64,000 bases of DNA from Agarilytica sp045430285 (GCA_045430285.1 JAILXV010000001.1:1178001-1242000); one strand, 5' to 3'. Counted from the first letter of the stretch, positions 1 to 8,753 are shown. Made by a program: numbers and translations. The notes: generated from the letters alone by a model not told the origin.

Positions 1-409
1 TAAGCTGCGCAAAGTCACGAACAACTGCAATGTGCAGAAACCAAATGACAAGTACAAGACCAAATGATACCGAATAATACGTAGAAACCCGCCGTAACGC
101 ATAAAGGTTTATACATGCTATGCACAACATCATTGCTTCAAATGGTAAATGCATAGTTTTGAACACTAGCATTAAGTACTGAAATCCGACATCCGGTATA
201 TGAGTGACGTCATCATAATAGGCCATTAGATAATTATCTATATCGACGCCATCTTTGCGTAGCATGCCGAACAGGTAAACAGCGATGATAAACATACTAG
301 GTATGACTCTAACAAGAACTAAATCACGCTTCGCCTTACTAATAACAAAGAGAGGCAGCAAGGCTACACTGAATAAAGCAGCACAATAATATAAGTTGGT
401 AAAGAACAT
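1..409 (-). CDS. EpsG/Wzy-like polysaccharide polymerase, N-terminal part, cut by window edge
   Basis: An open frame of 136 codons runs without a stop from an ATG at 409 to the left edge; an in-frame stop lies just upstream (416-418), so this ATG is the first possible one. The product is strongly hydrophobic, with membrane segments near residues 5-22, 35-50 and 85-130. Between them is a soluble stretch with D-x-D-N-Y and a P-D-V-G-F-Q-Y motif, the layout of the EpsG family of Wzy-like glycan polymerases, which join repeat units in the periplasm. The position at the end of a wzx/wzz locus fits. It is probably co-transcribed from the right. The family call is by motif layout only, and the C-terminal two thirds are not visible. 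Confidence 0.6.
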   Translation of the reverse strand, partial: MFFTNLYYCAALFSVALLPLFVISKAKRDLVLVRVIPSMFIIAVYLFGMLRKDGVDIDNYLMAYYDDVTHIPDVGFQYLMLVFKTMHLPFEAMMLCIACINLYALRRVSTYYSVSFGLVLVIWFLHIAVVRDFAQL

Positions 410-525
410 AGGACTTTATCGACAATACTCTTAAAGTAAACAAACGCTGGCACTAATTACGCACCCGGAACACATACTTCATATTTTATTGTTAGTTTAT
501 TCTTTTGCTTCTCAATACAACGCTC

Positions 526-1653
526 TTACCCCGGATTCACATTGTGTTTGTGTACCGAACTTTCTGAATTCAGCCCCTCAGTAGCACTACGTCCAGCGTT
601 ACGCTTGTTAAATGAATGACGTATTTTTTCTATCGGTTTTTCCACATAAATAGCAAAAAATGCGGATACAAGTATTATCGTCACCGAAACCGCCAAAAAC
701 CCCAGAAAACTAAATTCCAATCTTCCCGCGGCCACAGTATATAGAACCTCGTTAGACGGCACCAACAAGACAACAAGGTAAGCACACAACCAATGTAGTA
801 AATATATGGGGTAAGACATTCGACCGAAAAACTCATCAGCCCATCGAGGAATTAAGCCCTGCCGCTTCTTCGATAGATATAAAATTATAACTCCTAATGG
901 TATAAGAGATAGTACGTAAGATCCCGTTACGGATACTCGACTTACTACGAAGATACAAAGAATCAGCCCTAAAACCGATGCGACACATAGAGCGCTTGAG
1001 GAAAGTGCCTTATGCAGCTTATCGCGAGAAAACCACAACCAACCACCAAGAGAATAAGGTAGCAACGCGGCAGGTAAAAAACTATATATCAGCTGATTAG
1101 CCAATTCACTATCCCCCTCCCGTAAAGCATATTTCGAGGCTACCCATAAGAGCGGAAAAGTTACCAGAAGCAATAGAGAAGTCCACTTAGCAAGTGAGGG
1201 GCTGCGAGCCAAAAATATGCAGGAGCACACGTACATTAGAATTTCTACATCAACAGCCCAAACTGAAGGGCTTAAAGCCGTCTCAGATCGCCCAATACCA
1301 AATACCGTGTGGCCAACAATAAATATATTGGAGAAGACGTCAGCAATATCGCTTGGTAACTGAAGCGAAGAATTAATTAACGTGGCGGGGAAATCAGCCC
1401 CAAAAATAACTAGAACAACAGCCGTTATGAGAACAGATAACCAGTACGTCGGAAACAACCTGACCGAGCGGCTAAACGCAAAGCGTTTTAATCCAGCCAG
1501 TTGAAAGCCATACTTTGAGTTGAGCACCCCTGTCATCAGAAAACCGCTCAACATAAAAAAGCCCCAAACTGCAATACCTGCAACTATTTCGATGCCCCCG
1601 ATGTGCGTTACAACAACCATCATGGCAAGGATAAAACGGAACAATCCAAACAT
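526..1653 (-). CDS. Acyltransferase family 3 membrane protein (OafA/YrhL-like)
   Basis: This 375-residue polytopic membrane protein has about ten hydrophobic segments. It opens with the family pattern F-R-F..A..V-V-x-T-H (His17 is the likely catalytic residue), followed by a G-F-F-M-L-S-G-F motif near residues 31-38. Acyltransferase-3 proteins move an acetyl or other acyl group onto sugars of O-antigens, capsules or exopolysaccharides at the inner membrane. In this locus the likely role is O-acetylation of the repeat unit made by the neighbouring genes. The C-terminal 25 residues are polar and probably cytoplasmic. The sugar acceptor cannot be told from sequence. Confidence 0.85.
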   Translation of the reverse strand: MFGLFRFILAMMVVVTHIGGIEIVAGIAVWGFFMLSGFLMTGVLNSKYGFQLAGLKRFAFSRSVRLFPTYWLSVLITAVVLVIFGADFPATLINSSLQLPSDIADVFSNIFIVGHTVFGIGRSETALSPSVWAVDVEILMYVCSCIFLARSPSLAKWTSLLLLVTFPLLWVASKYALREGDSELANQLIYSFLPAALLPYSLGGWLWFSRDKLHKALSSSALCVASVLGLILCIFVVSRVSVTGSYVLSLIPLGVIILYLSKKRQGLIPRWADEFFGRMSYPIYLLHWLCAYLVVLLVPSNEVLYTVAAGRLEFSFLGFLAVSVTIILVSAFFAIYVEKPIEKIRHSFNKRNAGRSATEGLNSESSVHKHNVNPG

Positions 1654-1776
1654 TGTGTATTACCTACAGTTTTAAAATTCTAATCGCCTAGGCACCTTAG
1701 TCGTATTCTCCGTGCAGTAGTTTACGCCAAATCAAAATGCGGCGTCCTGAGTTCAACCTTAAAACTCACAACAATT

Positions 1777-3369
1777 TCAGCTAACTACAAGCCTTCGAAT
1801 GTTAGTCCGGTGTTTCGGCTCAATGATTACAAACCAAAAGAAAAGAACCTGACAAACACCAAACACAAGATAGGCCAAGTCAAAGCCGTAAGGCTTAAAT
1901 ACGGTTCCAGCGATCTCAAAATTTAAGTTATCCGCAATCAAAAAAGACACGCCTGTTGCCAACAGAGTCTTGCTCGCAACTGAATTTACCAAGACCCAAC
2001 TACTTGTTTTAAAAAATCGAGCCAAAAAGAACGGGTAAATCAAGCAACCTCTAAACATGTATATCGATGCACTACCGATCGCAAACCCTACTAGTCCAAA
2101 ATCAAGATATACAGCTAAGCCAAACGCCATCGACAGTCCCACGATTGCAGTGCTAATTTCAATAATAGCAACTAACCAATGCCCTTCAACAGAGGATAAT
2201 ACCGACTTCCCAATAAATGCGGTCACACCAACGGCATAACCAACTAACAGCCATACCAGCATTGAATTAATTAAAAAAACCTCTTTCGCCCCAATATTTC
2301 TGCCGGAAAGCCAAAGCTCCAGTAAGCGCTCGCCATTCATAAAGAAAAAGACTGCACAAGACAAGCAAAAAAACATAATGTATTTCGACGACGTAATTAA
2401 ATCGTGCTTCAAGAGTTCAACCTCTTTAGCACCCGAAACACCAGCGGCTATGGGAGCAATCACCGTGGCGAACACTTGGAAAAATGGAGTGATCGAAACG
2501 AAAACCAACAGAGACAAGGTAATGGGGGCTATCGCATCGACACCGAAAACATGTGCGCTCGTTACCGTACTGCCTTGATTTAAAATGACACTTCCCAAAG
2601 ATATCGCAGTCATTGCAAGCGATATCGACATTAACTTTTTAAGCCGTGGGACTGAAAACCATCTGAAACTCAACTCCCTCACACGAAGACCGTATATTTT
2701 TAAACCTATCGCAAAGGTACAAAAGGCTGCTACCAATTGTATTGAATATACAGCCACGCCTAGCTTCGCAAGAGTGGGTTCCAAGAACTTGAAAATCAAA
2801 ACAATTAGAAAAAACTTTAGAGCCAAACCAACCGCTTCAACCCACTGAACAAGGTCAAAACGATGTTTACCCATCAGAAGACTGTAGCCGGGCCTCAGAA
2901 GCAAGATAACTGCGGTCGTCATCAACGCGAGGTTAACCAATTTCGCCCCTTGTTGATATGCATCAGGGCTTAGCCCCCCAATATCTGCAACCAACAATTC
3001 AGATAAAAACGGTGCAATCATCAGGATGACAGATGCAACAAATGCCAAGAAGTATGTAGCAGTGGTAAAAATTCTTTTACGCTCATCAACAGTAACCGAA
3101 GATGACGCCATAATACGAGTGAGACCGTTGGTAATCCCCATATCTAAGACAGCGAATTGCATTGCGATTTGGGTTGCGTAAAACCAAACCGCCACCAACT
3201 CTGCTGACATGCCATTCACAATAATAGGCGTGGTAACAAGGGGGAATGCCATCGCGACAAGGCGATTCAACCAAAGGTAGATCACATTCTTTCTAGTTTG
3301 AGAACTGCTTGGTCCATTACTGTAACGTTTTTCACTCTCAGCGCTATCAGTTCTATTGCTTTCGTTCAA
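1777..3369 (-). CDS. wzx: Wzx-type oligosaccharide flippase
   Basis: The product is a 530-residue protein with about 12-14 membrane segments and the N-terminal pattern of MOP-superfamily flippases (R-K-N-V-I-Y-L-W-L-N-R near residue 26, then P-L-V-T-T-P-I-I). Wzx proteins move undecaprenyl-diphosphate-linked repeat units across the inner membrane. The start is a TTG: the minus strand reads AAAGGG, six bases, then TTG, a strong ribosome binding site, and the next ATG would remove the first membrane segment. The start region is duplicated upstream of the PhyH-like gene (see the repeats at 3362 and 4601). It acts with the EpsG-like polymerase, wzz and wecA in this window. Confidence 0.85.
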   Translation of the reverse strand: MNESNRTDSAESEKRYSNGPSSSQTRKNVIYLWLNRLVAMAFPLVTTPIIVNGMSAELVAVWFYATQIAMQFAVLDMGITNGLTRIMASSSVTVDERKRIFTTATYFLAFVASVILMIAPFLSELLVADIGGLSPDAYQQGAKLVNLALMTTAVILLLRPGYSLLMGKHRFDLVQWVEAVGLALKFFLIVLIFKFLEPTLAKLGVAVYSIQLVAAFCTFAIGLKIYGLRVRELSFRWFSVPRLKKLMSISLAMTAISLGSVILNQGSTVTSAHVFGVDAIAPITLSLLVFVSITPFFQVFATVIAPIAAGVSGAKEVELLKHDLITSSKYIMFFCLSCAVFFFMNGERLLELWLSGRNIGAKEVFLINSMLVWLLVGYAVGVTAFIGKSVLSSVEGHWLVAIIEISTAIVGLSMAFGLAVYLDFGLVGFAIGSASIYMFRGCLIYPFFLARFFKTSSWVLVNSVASKTLLATGVSFLIADNLNFEIAGTVFKPYGFDLAYLVFGVCQVLFFWFVIIEPKHRTNIRRLVVS

Positions 3370-3459
3370 GGAGAACCCTTTATATGTTATCTGTTGCTTT
3401 CCAAGAAGAGCTTGAATATCCGCTCCGCCTCATCAATAGTACATCGGACTGATAATACT
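3362..3459. repeat. Direct repeat copy A: junction of ParB-like gene end and wzx start
   Basis: These 98 bases match 4601-4697 in the same orientation at 76 of 98 aligned columns with one single-base gap. The match covers the 3' end of the ParB-like gene, the ribosome binding site and the first codon of wzx, and fades about 20 bases inside wzx. The two copies bracket the PhyH-like gene, so the segment between them looks like a later insertion or the product of a duplication. Confidence 0.8.
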
Positions 3460-3587
3460 CTCGGCCGATTTTTATGATAGTTATATAAGACCCCATACAG
3501 GATAAAGCAAATCAACTTTACCCAGTTTTTATAGTCTAAAAAAGGCAGGACTATGATCCGACGATTCTTCAGGCTATCACTAGCCAA
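3387..3587 (-). pseudogene. Remnant of the C-terminus of a ParB-like protein
   Basis: The last ~26 codons encode R-C-T-I-D-E-A-E-R-I-F-K-L-F, almost the same as R-C-T-L-D-D-A-E-Q-I-F-K-F-F at the end of the complete ParB-like gene at 4598-5338. Upstream of that the similarity is lost, and the G-N-H-R core is absent. The frame is only 66 codons long and stops about ten codons earlier than the intact copy. I read it as a decayed duplicate left between the PhyH-like gene and wzx. It could still be translated as a small peptide, but nothing points to a function. Confidence 0.55.
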
Positions 3588-3605
3588 TAGCTTATTATTA
3601 ACCTC

Positions 3606-4499
3606 TCAAGCCAAACACTTAGGATTCATCAGCAAGTTTTTTAACCTATCCGAGAAATTAACACCCAAAGGGTCAAGAGGCCTAGGCCTAAAGTCCGCAC
3701 GACAAGGTGATGCATACTGCAACATCAATACAGTTCTGGGGCGAGCCCTTGTCCGGCTACCAAAATGAAAGCAGTTACAAGTATCTACGAACGCAACTGT
3801 GCCTGACGGGCCAATATTCGTTAACGCATTCTTCCCATTAACGGCAGTATATACCTCTTCGTCTTCCAGCCGGTGCACTCCTTTTACGCTCCCATATTTA
3901 GTCGCTTCCGATATCCGCTTGGAATCCTCAGCGCCATAAAAATGTAGCGGGCCGTTTGAATCATCTACCGAGTCAATGTTGACAAAAACTTTTACCTGAT
4001 TGATATCGACGTTATCCAAATGAAATTTCTGACTGCCCTTTGCAACCTCATCTGTCGCGGCTTCGGATCGCCATATTTCGATAGAGGATAGCACCGGAAA
4101 AAAATTCAGGTATGAAGCCACTACCGACACAATCTCTGCTGAAGAAGCAAACTCCAAAAACACCGGGTAGCGCTTTAGGTTGTCAATTGATAAAAAGTTC
4201 TGTAGATAGCCCTTCCTAGCGTTAACTGAGTCGCTAACTTTTAGCACCTCTTTAGCGCCTTCGATAGCACCCCACAAAAACGGGAGCTGTCCACTAGTGT
4301 CAACACCCCAAGAGTCATTTAACAACGAGTTATCACGCATCCCCTCAAATTCGTTTTCAAGTAATTTTTCACGGTAAGTTAAATACCTCCCTCTTCTCGC
4401 AAGGTGATATCTCTTCACGACATCGATTCTCGCCCGCATTGACAAGGGGCTGACAACCGTTCTAACAACCTTATCGATCACATCCACACGCTGCACCAA
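3606..4499 (-). CDS. PhyH-like Fe(II)/2-oxoglutarate oxygenase in the glycan locus
   Basis: This protein of up to 297 residues carries F-H-L-D-N-V-D (His-x-Asp facial-triad pattern, near residue 180) and a distal C-F-H-F-G-S-R (near residue 245) before R-T-V-L-M-L-Q-Y. That is the iron-binding layout and final strand of the phytanoyl-CoA dioxygenase-like family. Such enzymes hydroxylate or oxidise small molecules or sugars; here a modification of a sugar precursor or lipid-linked unit is plausible but unproven. The start is uncertain: the longest frame opens with TTG followed directly by GTG, with only a weak ribosome binding site. The gene is flanked by direct repeats and looks inserted between the ParB-like gene and wzx. 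Confidence 0.6.
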   Translation of the reverse strand: MVQRVDVIDKVVRTVVSPLSMRARIDVVKRYHLARRGRYLTYREKLLENEFEGMRDNSLLNDSWGVDTSGQLPFLWGAIEGAKEVLKVSDSVNARKGYLQNFLSIDNLKRYPVFLEFASSAEIVSVVASYLNFFPVLSSIEIWRSEAATDEVAKGSQKFHLDNVDINQVKVFVNIDSVDDSNGPLHFYGAEDSKRISEATKYGSVKGVHRLEDEEVYTAVNGKNALTNIGPSGTVAFVDTCNCFHFGSRTRARPRTVLMLQYASPCRADFRPRPLDPLGVNFSDRLKNLLMNPKCLA

Positions 4500-4597
4500 G
4501 ACTCTATATTTTCGTTAACGTCAAAAAACAAAACAATATAAATTTAACATGTTTTTGGCCAATTACGCCCCACGTGCTGACACCACCAGCCTTATTA

Positions 4598-5338
4598 CTA
4601 TCGTTCAAGGAGTGCCCTTATATGTCGCCCGTTGTTTACAAAAAAGAATTTGAATATCTGTTCCGCATCATCTAGTGTACATCGGCCAGACAATACTGCA
4701 GGCCATCGCCTAATATCGCTATGCAGCACCTTATCCAAAGCAAGACGCGTAGACCTTACCTGAATTTTTTTGTAACCCAAATGAGCCAAAACAGCGAGCC
4801 GGTGATTCCCCTGCATGACCACAAAACGCCGCTGCCCTTGCGAATCAATTAACCAGGTTCCAGAGATATACGAATTGGGGTATACCTCGGGATGGTAACC
4901 GTCAACTGCTACGCTATCTTTTAGCGCCAAAATTCGTGCTAGCTCTTCGTTAATAAAAGCCTCAGTGGATGGGCCGCAAAATCTTGAGTTCTCTGGTTTT
5001 TTATTTCTAGCGCGCTTTATTGTGCTAAAAGACCCCCACGGATACTCGAATAAGGCTAGAGGTTTACCCTCAGAGACCCCCGCTAAACTAGAAATACTAG
5101 AAGGCTTAAAATTGATTAAATACTTGTGCAGTGTTGTTTCATGCACAGGCAGGGAGGGATTCCCCTCCAACTCTTCTAACGTTTTTCTAATATGGTGCCA
5201 ACCGTCATCGCCAAAGCTGCACCCGAAAATCGTCGTTGCATCGTCGGGTGAAATCTCATACTGATACCATCGCTTGGTAGCAATACGAACACACTGCCCA
5301 AGGGCGTGCTTTAGCTTTTTCAACGGCTCTTTAAGCAT
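4598..5338 (-). CDS. ParB/sulfiredoxin-fold domain protein of the glycan locus
   Basis: The 246-residue product has a C-terminal motif V-V-M-Q-G-N-H-R-L-A-V-L followed by L-G-Y-K-K-I-Q-V-R, resembling the G-x-H-R core of ParB-like NTPase/nuclease folds. Proteins of this shape occur in polysaccharide loci with no known activity. The ATG at 5338 overlaps the end of the upstream methyltransferase gene by eight bases, so the two are probably translationally coupled. No signal peptide or membrane segment is visible. Its 3' end exists as a second, damaged copy at 3387-3460. The fold call rests on one motif. Confidence 0.5.
   Translation of the reverse strand: MLKEPLKKLKHALGQCVRIATKRWYQYEISPDDATTIFGCSFGDDGWHHIRKTLEELEGNPSLPVHETTLHKYLINFKPSSISSLAGVSEGKPLALFEYPWGSFSTIKRARNKKPENSRFCGPSTEAFINEELARILALKDSVAVDGYHPEVYPNSYISGTWLIDSQGQRRFVVMQGNHRLAVLAHLGYKKIQVRSTRLALDKVLHSDIRRWPAVLSGRCTLDDAEQIFKFFFVNNGRHIRALLER
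4601..4697. repeat. Direct repeat copy B: 3' end of ParB-like gene plus wzx-like start signal
   Basis: This is the partner of 3362-3459. On the minus strand it ends with AAGGGCACTCC-TTG-AAC-GA, the counterpart of the wzx ribosome binding site and start codon. The frame that follows from this TTG runs about 34 codons with no flippase features and ends near 4500, so it is a dead wzx start. This suggests wzx once followed the ParB-like gene directly. Confidence 0.75.
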
Positions 5339-6146
5339 TTACTTTACCAGACAATATACCTACAAACGTCTTTAGTGCACGCTTACCATGGGATAACAAA
5401 GCTGGGATGCGCCCTCGGTGTGCAACGACATCTTTCTGTTCAAATATGGCGTGCTCACTGCGACCCGCAACCAGTATTGCTCTACGTTGGCGGGGGTCAT
5501 CTATTCTGTGGAAATGCTTGAAGCCTTGACGCTTCAAAATACTCTCAAGAGCAGCGTAACTTAACAGCCAGTACTCAGTACCGTAGTAATCTTTGTCATC
5601 CACACCCTTCGGTGAAAAATACGCGAATGGCTCATCATGGGGGCCAAACTTTAGAGCCTTCCATTCAAACATGATAACGTTGGTTCGATCGGCCAAAGAG
5701 GCGATTGCTGTGAACGGGTCTGGGATGCGATGGATAAAGCCCAGACATAAACATAAATCAAAACGAGGTAAGGCTTTAAACTGATCTGAGTATATATCGA
5801 CATTATCAAAACGAACCTTGGATTCGCCGCCGATAAGGCTTTGCACATACTTAGCTTTAGTGATTCGGTGCTCATCAATATCAAGCCCAAGAACATCCGC
5901 ACCTGCTTTACCCATGTGTAACGAGAAAAATCCTTCATTACAACCTACATCTAATACTGACTTTCCGTTCAAGCCGAACAGATCGAATATTGGTTGAAGC
6001 CTGTCAAGCTTAACCAAGTTTTTCCCATGGGATTCTTGCTTACCAGGTGAAGTTTCGACACCTTCAGGTAAAGCGTAATTGTGATTCCAAGGCTGGATGT
6101 CACCTAACTCTGTAATTCTTTGTTCGATCTGGATCTTTGTACTCAT
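5331..6146 (-). CDS. Class I SAM-dependent methyltransferase
   Basis: The 271-residue product has motif I as V-L-D-V-G-C-N-E-G-F-F-S near residue 65 and an acidic motif II in V-L-G-L-D-I-D. The C-G-F-I-H-R-I-P-D-P-F stretch resembles the CmoB/DUF1698-type methyltransferases. It likely methylates a sugar or a glycan terminus made by this cluster. I start it at the ATG at 6146, preceded by AGGTG six to seven bases away; a TTG seven codons upstream is also open but has no ribosome binding site. The gene follows the capsule-type gene closely and overlaps the ParB-like gene. The substrate is unknown. Confidence 0.75.
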   Translation of the reverse strand: MSTKIQIEQRITELGDIQPWNHNYALPEGVETSPGKQESHGKNLVKLDRLQPIFDLFGLNGKSVLDVGCNEGFFSLHMGKAGADVLGLDIDEHRITKAKYVQSLIGGESKVRFDNVDIYSDQFKALPRFDLCLCLGFIHRIPDPFTAIASLADRTNVIMFEWKALKFGPHDEPFAYFSPKGVDDKDYYGTEYWLLSYAALESILKRQGFKHFHRIDDPRQRRAILVAGRSEHAIFEQKDVVAHRGRIPALLSHGKRALKTFVGILSGKVNA

Positions 6147-6171
6147 TAAAACACCTATAGTTCTCAAAGGT

Positions 6172-7737
6172 TTACCAATTTGCGGAATATTGGCTCACGG
6201 ATGGCTCATCAGTTTTTACTTGCTCGAGTAAAAAATCAGCCATTTTTTGGATTTCATCATTGTATGTTCGGTCATGTTCAACGTGAACATTCTTTTTGCC
6301 GAGCAATGAAGAATATAAATTGACGCTCGCGCTTGTTTCAAACACCGACGCAACATACGCCTCAAGGGCATTTTCATCCGTTTTTGACGACGACAAGCTC
6401 TCTTTAACTATCGACTGCAAATTCCGTGGGTCATCGCAACGACGCACCATCGAATTCGGTAATAAGTTATAAGGGCAATCCCCAAACGTAATCACTGGCC
6501 GACCAATCATCGCGGCTTCAAGTGCAACTGAACCTGTGATAACACTAATTAGATCAGCAGATATAATTAGATCGCGAGCATCCATACCGGGATCGGCTAA
6601 TCGTACTCTCGGTATGTTCAGCATTTTTTTGTATGCATTAAGGCTACGCTTACCCACCATCCATGGATGCTCTTTCACCACCACAACCATATCGATAGGC
6701 AGGCTCATAGCGAGCATGCGAATGACTTCAATTTGATTGACATAGGGGCGCCCGTAAACCAACAGCGAAACTTCCGGCTCAGTGTGAAGAGGGAAAAACA
6801 CGTATTTCGTTTTGGACAGCTCATCCTTTCGAATATACGTCGCTGCCAGGGCTTGCTGTGCCTTACGAGCTCTATACGGATTTTTCAGTGCGGTAAACAA
6901 CAACGTCCTCAGGGGATCTGGTACGTGATTGTCGTTAAACGCTGTAGATTTCCGATAGTTTAGATAGTTTTTCGCGGCTGAAATAATGCCGCCAACTTTT
7001 CTAAATCGTGAGATGTTAGCTTTCATAGCTGGACGGTCAGAAGGCTTAATCACGCCTTCGTAACGCCCATGCTTTTCACGAACACGTTTAATGTGTGCTT
7101 GGGCTTCAGGTAAATAAGTGGACTCTCCTGAAGCCAAGATATCGTGATAATTGTCTGTAAACTCAGGCGAAGGGTCGTTTAAAATGGACGAGAAACTCAC
7201 CCGATCACCAACACGAGTCGGGCGTAAATTGAAGACCCTGACCCCGCGTGCTTTTGCAAATATATAGGCAAGATAATCTTGCATAGTAACGCAAATAAAG
7301 CTCACCATTATATCCGGCTGAACCGTATCAAAGAGTTTTTCGATTTCTTCTAGCGCCTTCTGCAAGATGCATAATAATTCGGTATCACTGAATCTTCGAC
7401 GATAGTCCTGACTGGTAGCGCAGTCCGGCCCCATAAATAAACGACGATCAGCAATAATTGCGCCAAACAACCCTGCCTCGCAATCCAGTTTGCGCTCATA
7501 CTCGGCCAATTTATCTAGGTCGGGGACGCCATGTCGCTGAGAGGTAATGTCCCACTCTTTCATTATCTCGTGACCTTGATTTTCAAAGTCAGGATGTTCG
7601 ACGAGCCATTTGTCGTAAGTAAAGCTATCCGCGACTGTATACGCCACCTTTTCCACAGGAACGCTTTTGTTTATAGCGCCCCTCAAAGTGTCGAACATAC
7701 GTAAGCTTTCACTCTGAGTACAGAACAAAATTTTCAC
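6172..7737 (-). CDS. Capsule-synthesis (PF05159-like) GT-B protein, candidate glycosyltransferase
   Basis: This 521-residue soluble protein has, in its C-terminal half, F-F-P-L-H-T-E-P-E, then V-V-K-E-H-P, then T-G-S-V-A-L-E-A-A-M-I-G-R-P-V-I. That succession is typical of the capsule polysaccharide family that includes the KpsC/KpsS Kdo transferases. The start is GTG with AAGGA seven bases upstream. It is the only recognisable glycosyltransferase-type protein in the window besides wecA and lies directly after legB. Since family relatives transfer Kdo, a nonulosonic acid donor is possible. That substrate is inference from family and position. Confidence 0.65.
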   Translation of the reverse strand: MKILFCTQSESLRMFDTLRGAINKSVPVEKVAYTVADSFTYDKWLVEHPDFENQGHEIMKEWDITSQRHGVPDLDKLAEYERKLDCEAGLFGAIIADRRLFMGPDCATSQDYRRRFSDTELLCILQKALEEIEKLFDTVQPDIMVSFICVTMQDYLAYIFAKARGVRVFNLRPTRVGDRVSFSSILNDPSPEFTDNYHDILASGESTYLPEAQAHIKRVREKHGRYEGVIKPSDRPAMKANISRFRKVGGIISAAKNYLNYRKSTAFNDNHVPDPLRTLLFTALKNPYRARKAQQALAATYIRKDELSKTKYVFFPLHTEPEVSLLVYGRPYVNQIEVIRMLAMSLPIDMVVVVKEHPWMVGKRSLNAYKKMLNIPRVRLADPGMDARDLIISADLISVITGSVALEAAMIGRPVITFGDCPYNLLPNSMVRRCDDPRNLQSIVKESLSSSKTDENALEAYVASVFETSASVNLYSSLLGKKNVHVEHDRTYNDEIQKMADFLLEQVKTDEPSVSQYSANW

Positions 7738-7746
7738 AAATTATCC

Positions 7747-8751
7747 TTAGCGCGCGTAACTTTCAGGGTCAAAGTACTGTAGATTTTGGCCAATCCAATC
7801 GACAGTTTTAGACAAACCGTCTTTAAACTCGACGTCGCTTTTCCAGTTGGTAAGCGATTTTATTTTTGTGTCGTCGGCTAACAACTGAAAAACCTCACTC
7901 TTATCAGGTCTAATGCGACTCTGATCAGTAATGATCTCTACTTTATTGCCAACAATTTCACAAAGCATATCGACGGTTTGAGCGATAGACCACTCTTCGC
8001 CAGAACCGATATTAACGACCTCACCTTCTGCTTCTTTACACAGAGCTAAGGCCAGCATGCCGTGTGCGGTATCAGTGGCGAAGTTAAAATCTCTCGTCGG
8101 GTGCAATGCACCAAGTTTGAGTTCACTTACGCCCGACAACAACTGACTGGCAATCGTTGGGATCACTGCGCGAGCAGTTTGGCGGGGGCCGAATGTATTA
8201 AATGGACGAGCGGTTACGACAGGCAAACCAAACGATAGGTAAAAACTTTCAGCCATTTTATCCGCTGCAATTTTACTTGCAGAGTAAGGTGATTGGCCGA
8301 CCAATGGGTGGCTCTCACTAATAGGCACTTGCTGCGCGGTTCCGTATACTTCAGAAGTCGAAACATGCACCAAACGGGTAATGCTATCGCTTTCGCGACA
8401 TGCCTGTAATACGTTAAGTGCCCCAGTAACGTTTGTTTCAACATATGAACGGGGAGCTTGGTAGCTGTACGGAATAGCAATCAGGCTCGATAAATGGAAG
8501 ACATAATCACAACCAGCAATACCTTCACGAACTCGCTCCGTATCACGAATATCGCCATTAAATAACTCGACACTGCCCTGCACCTCTGCAGAGGTATCAC
8601 GAAGCCATCCACGCTCATTCCACGAGTTATAATAAACCAAGGCTCGGACGTCGGCGCCTTCACTTACTAGCAACTCGACAAGGTGGCTACCAATAAAACC
8701 ATCGGCACCTGTGATAAATACTTTTTTCCCAGAAATACTCTCGTTACTCAT
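7747..8751 (-). CDS. legB: NAD-dependent nucleotide-sugar 4,6-dehydratase, LegB type
   Basis: The 334-residue extended SDR protein has T-G-A-D-G-F-I-G near residue 14 and the S-P-Y-S-A-S-K catalytic Y-x3-K near residue 155. The Y-Y-N-S-W-N-E-R-G-W-L stretch after the second strand marks the LegB group. LegB removes water from GDP-GlcNAc (in Campylobacter) to give the 4-keto-6-deoxy sugar, the committed step towards legionaminic acid. The gene begins two bases after the stop of the CBS-nucleotidyltransferase gene. The expected next enzyme, the aminotransferase LegC, is not in the window. Confidence 0.85.
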   Translation of the reverse strand: MSNESISGKKVFITGADGFIGSHLVELLVSEGADVRALVYYNSWNERGWLRDTSAEVQGSVELFNGDIRDTERVREGIAGCDYVFHLSSLIAIPYSYQAPRSYVETNVTGALNVLQACRESDSITRLVHVSTSEVYGTAQQVPISESHPLVGQSPYSASKIAADKMAESFYLSFGLPVVTARPFNTFGPRQTARAVIPTIASQLLSGVSELKLGALHPTRDFNFATDTAHGMLALALCKEAEGEVVNIGSGEEWSIAQTVDMLCEIVGNKVEIITDQSRIRPDKSEVFQLLADDTKIKSLTNWKSDVEFKDGLSKTVDWIGQNLQYFDPESYAR

Positions 8752-8753
8752 AG

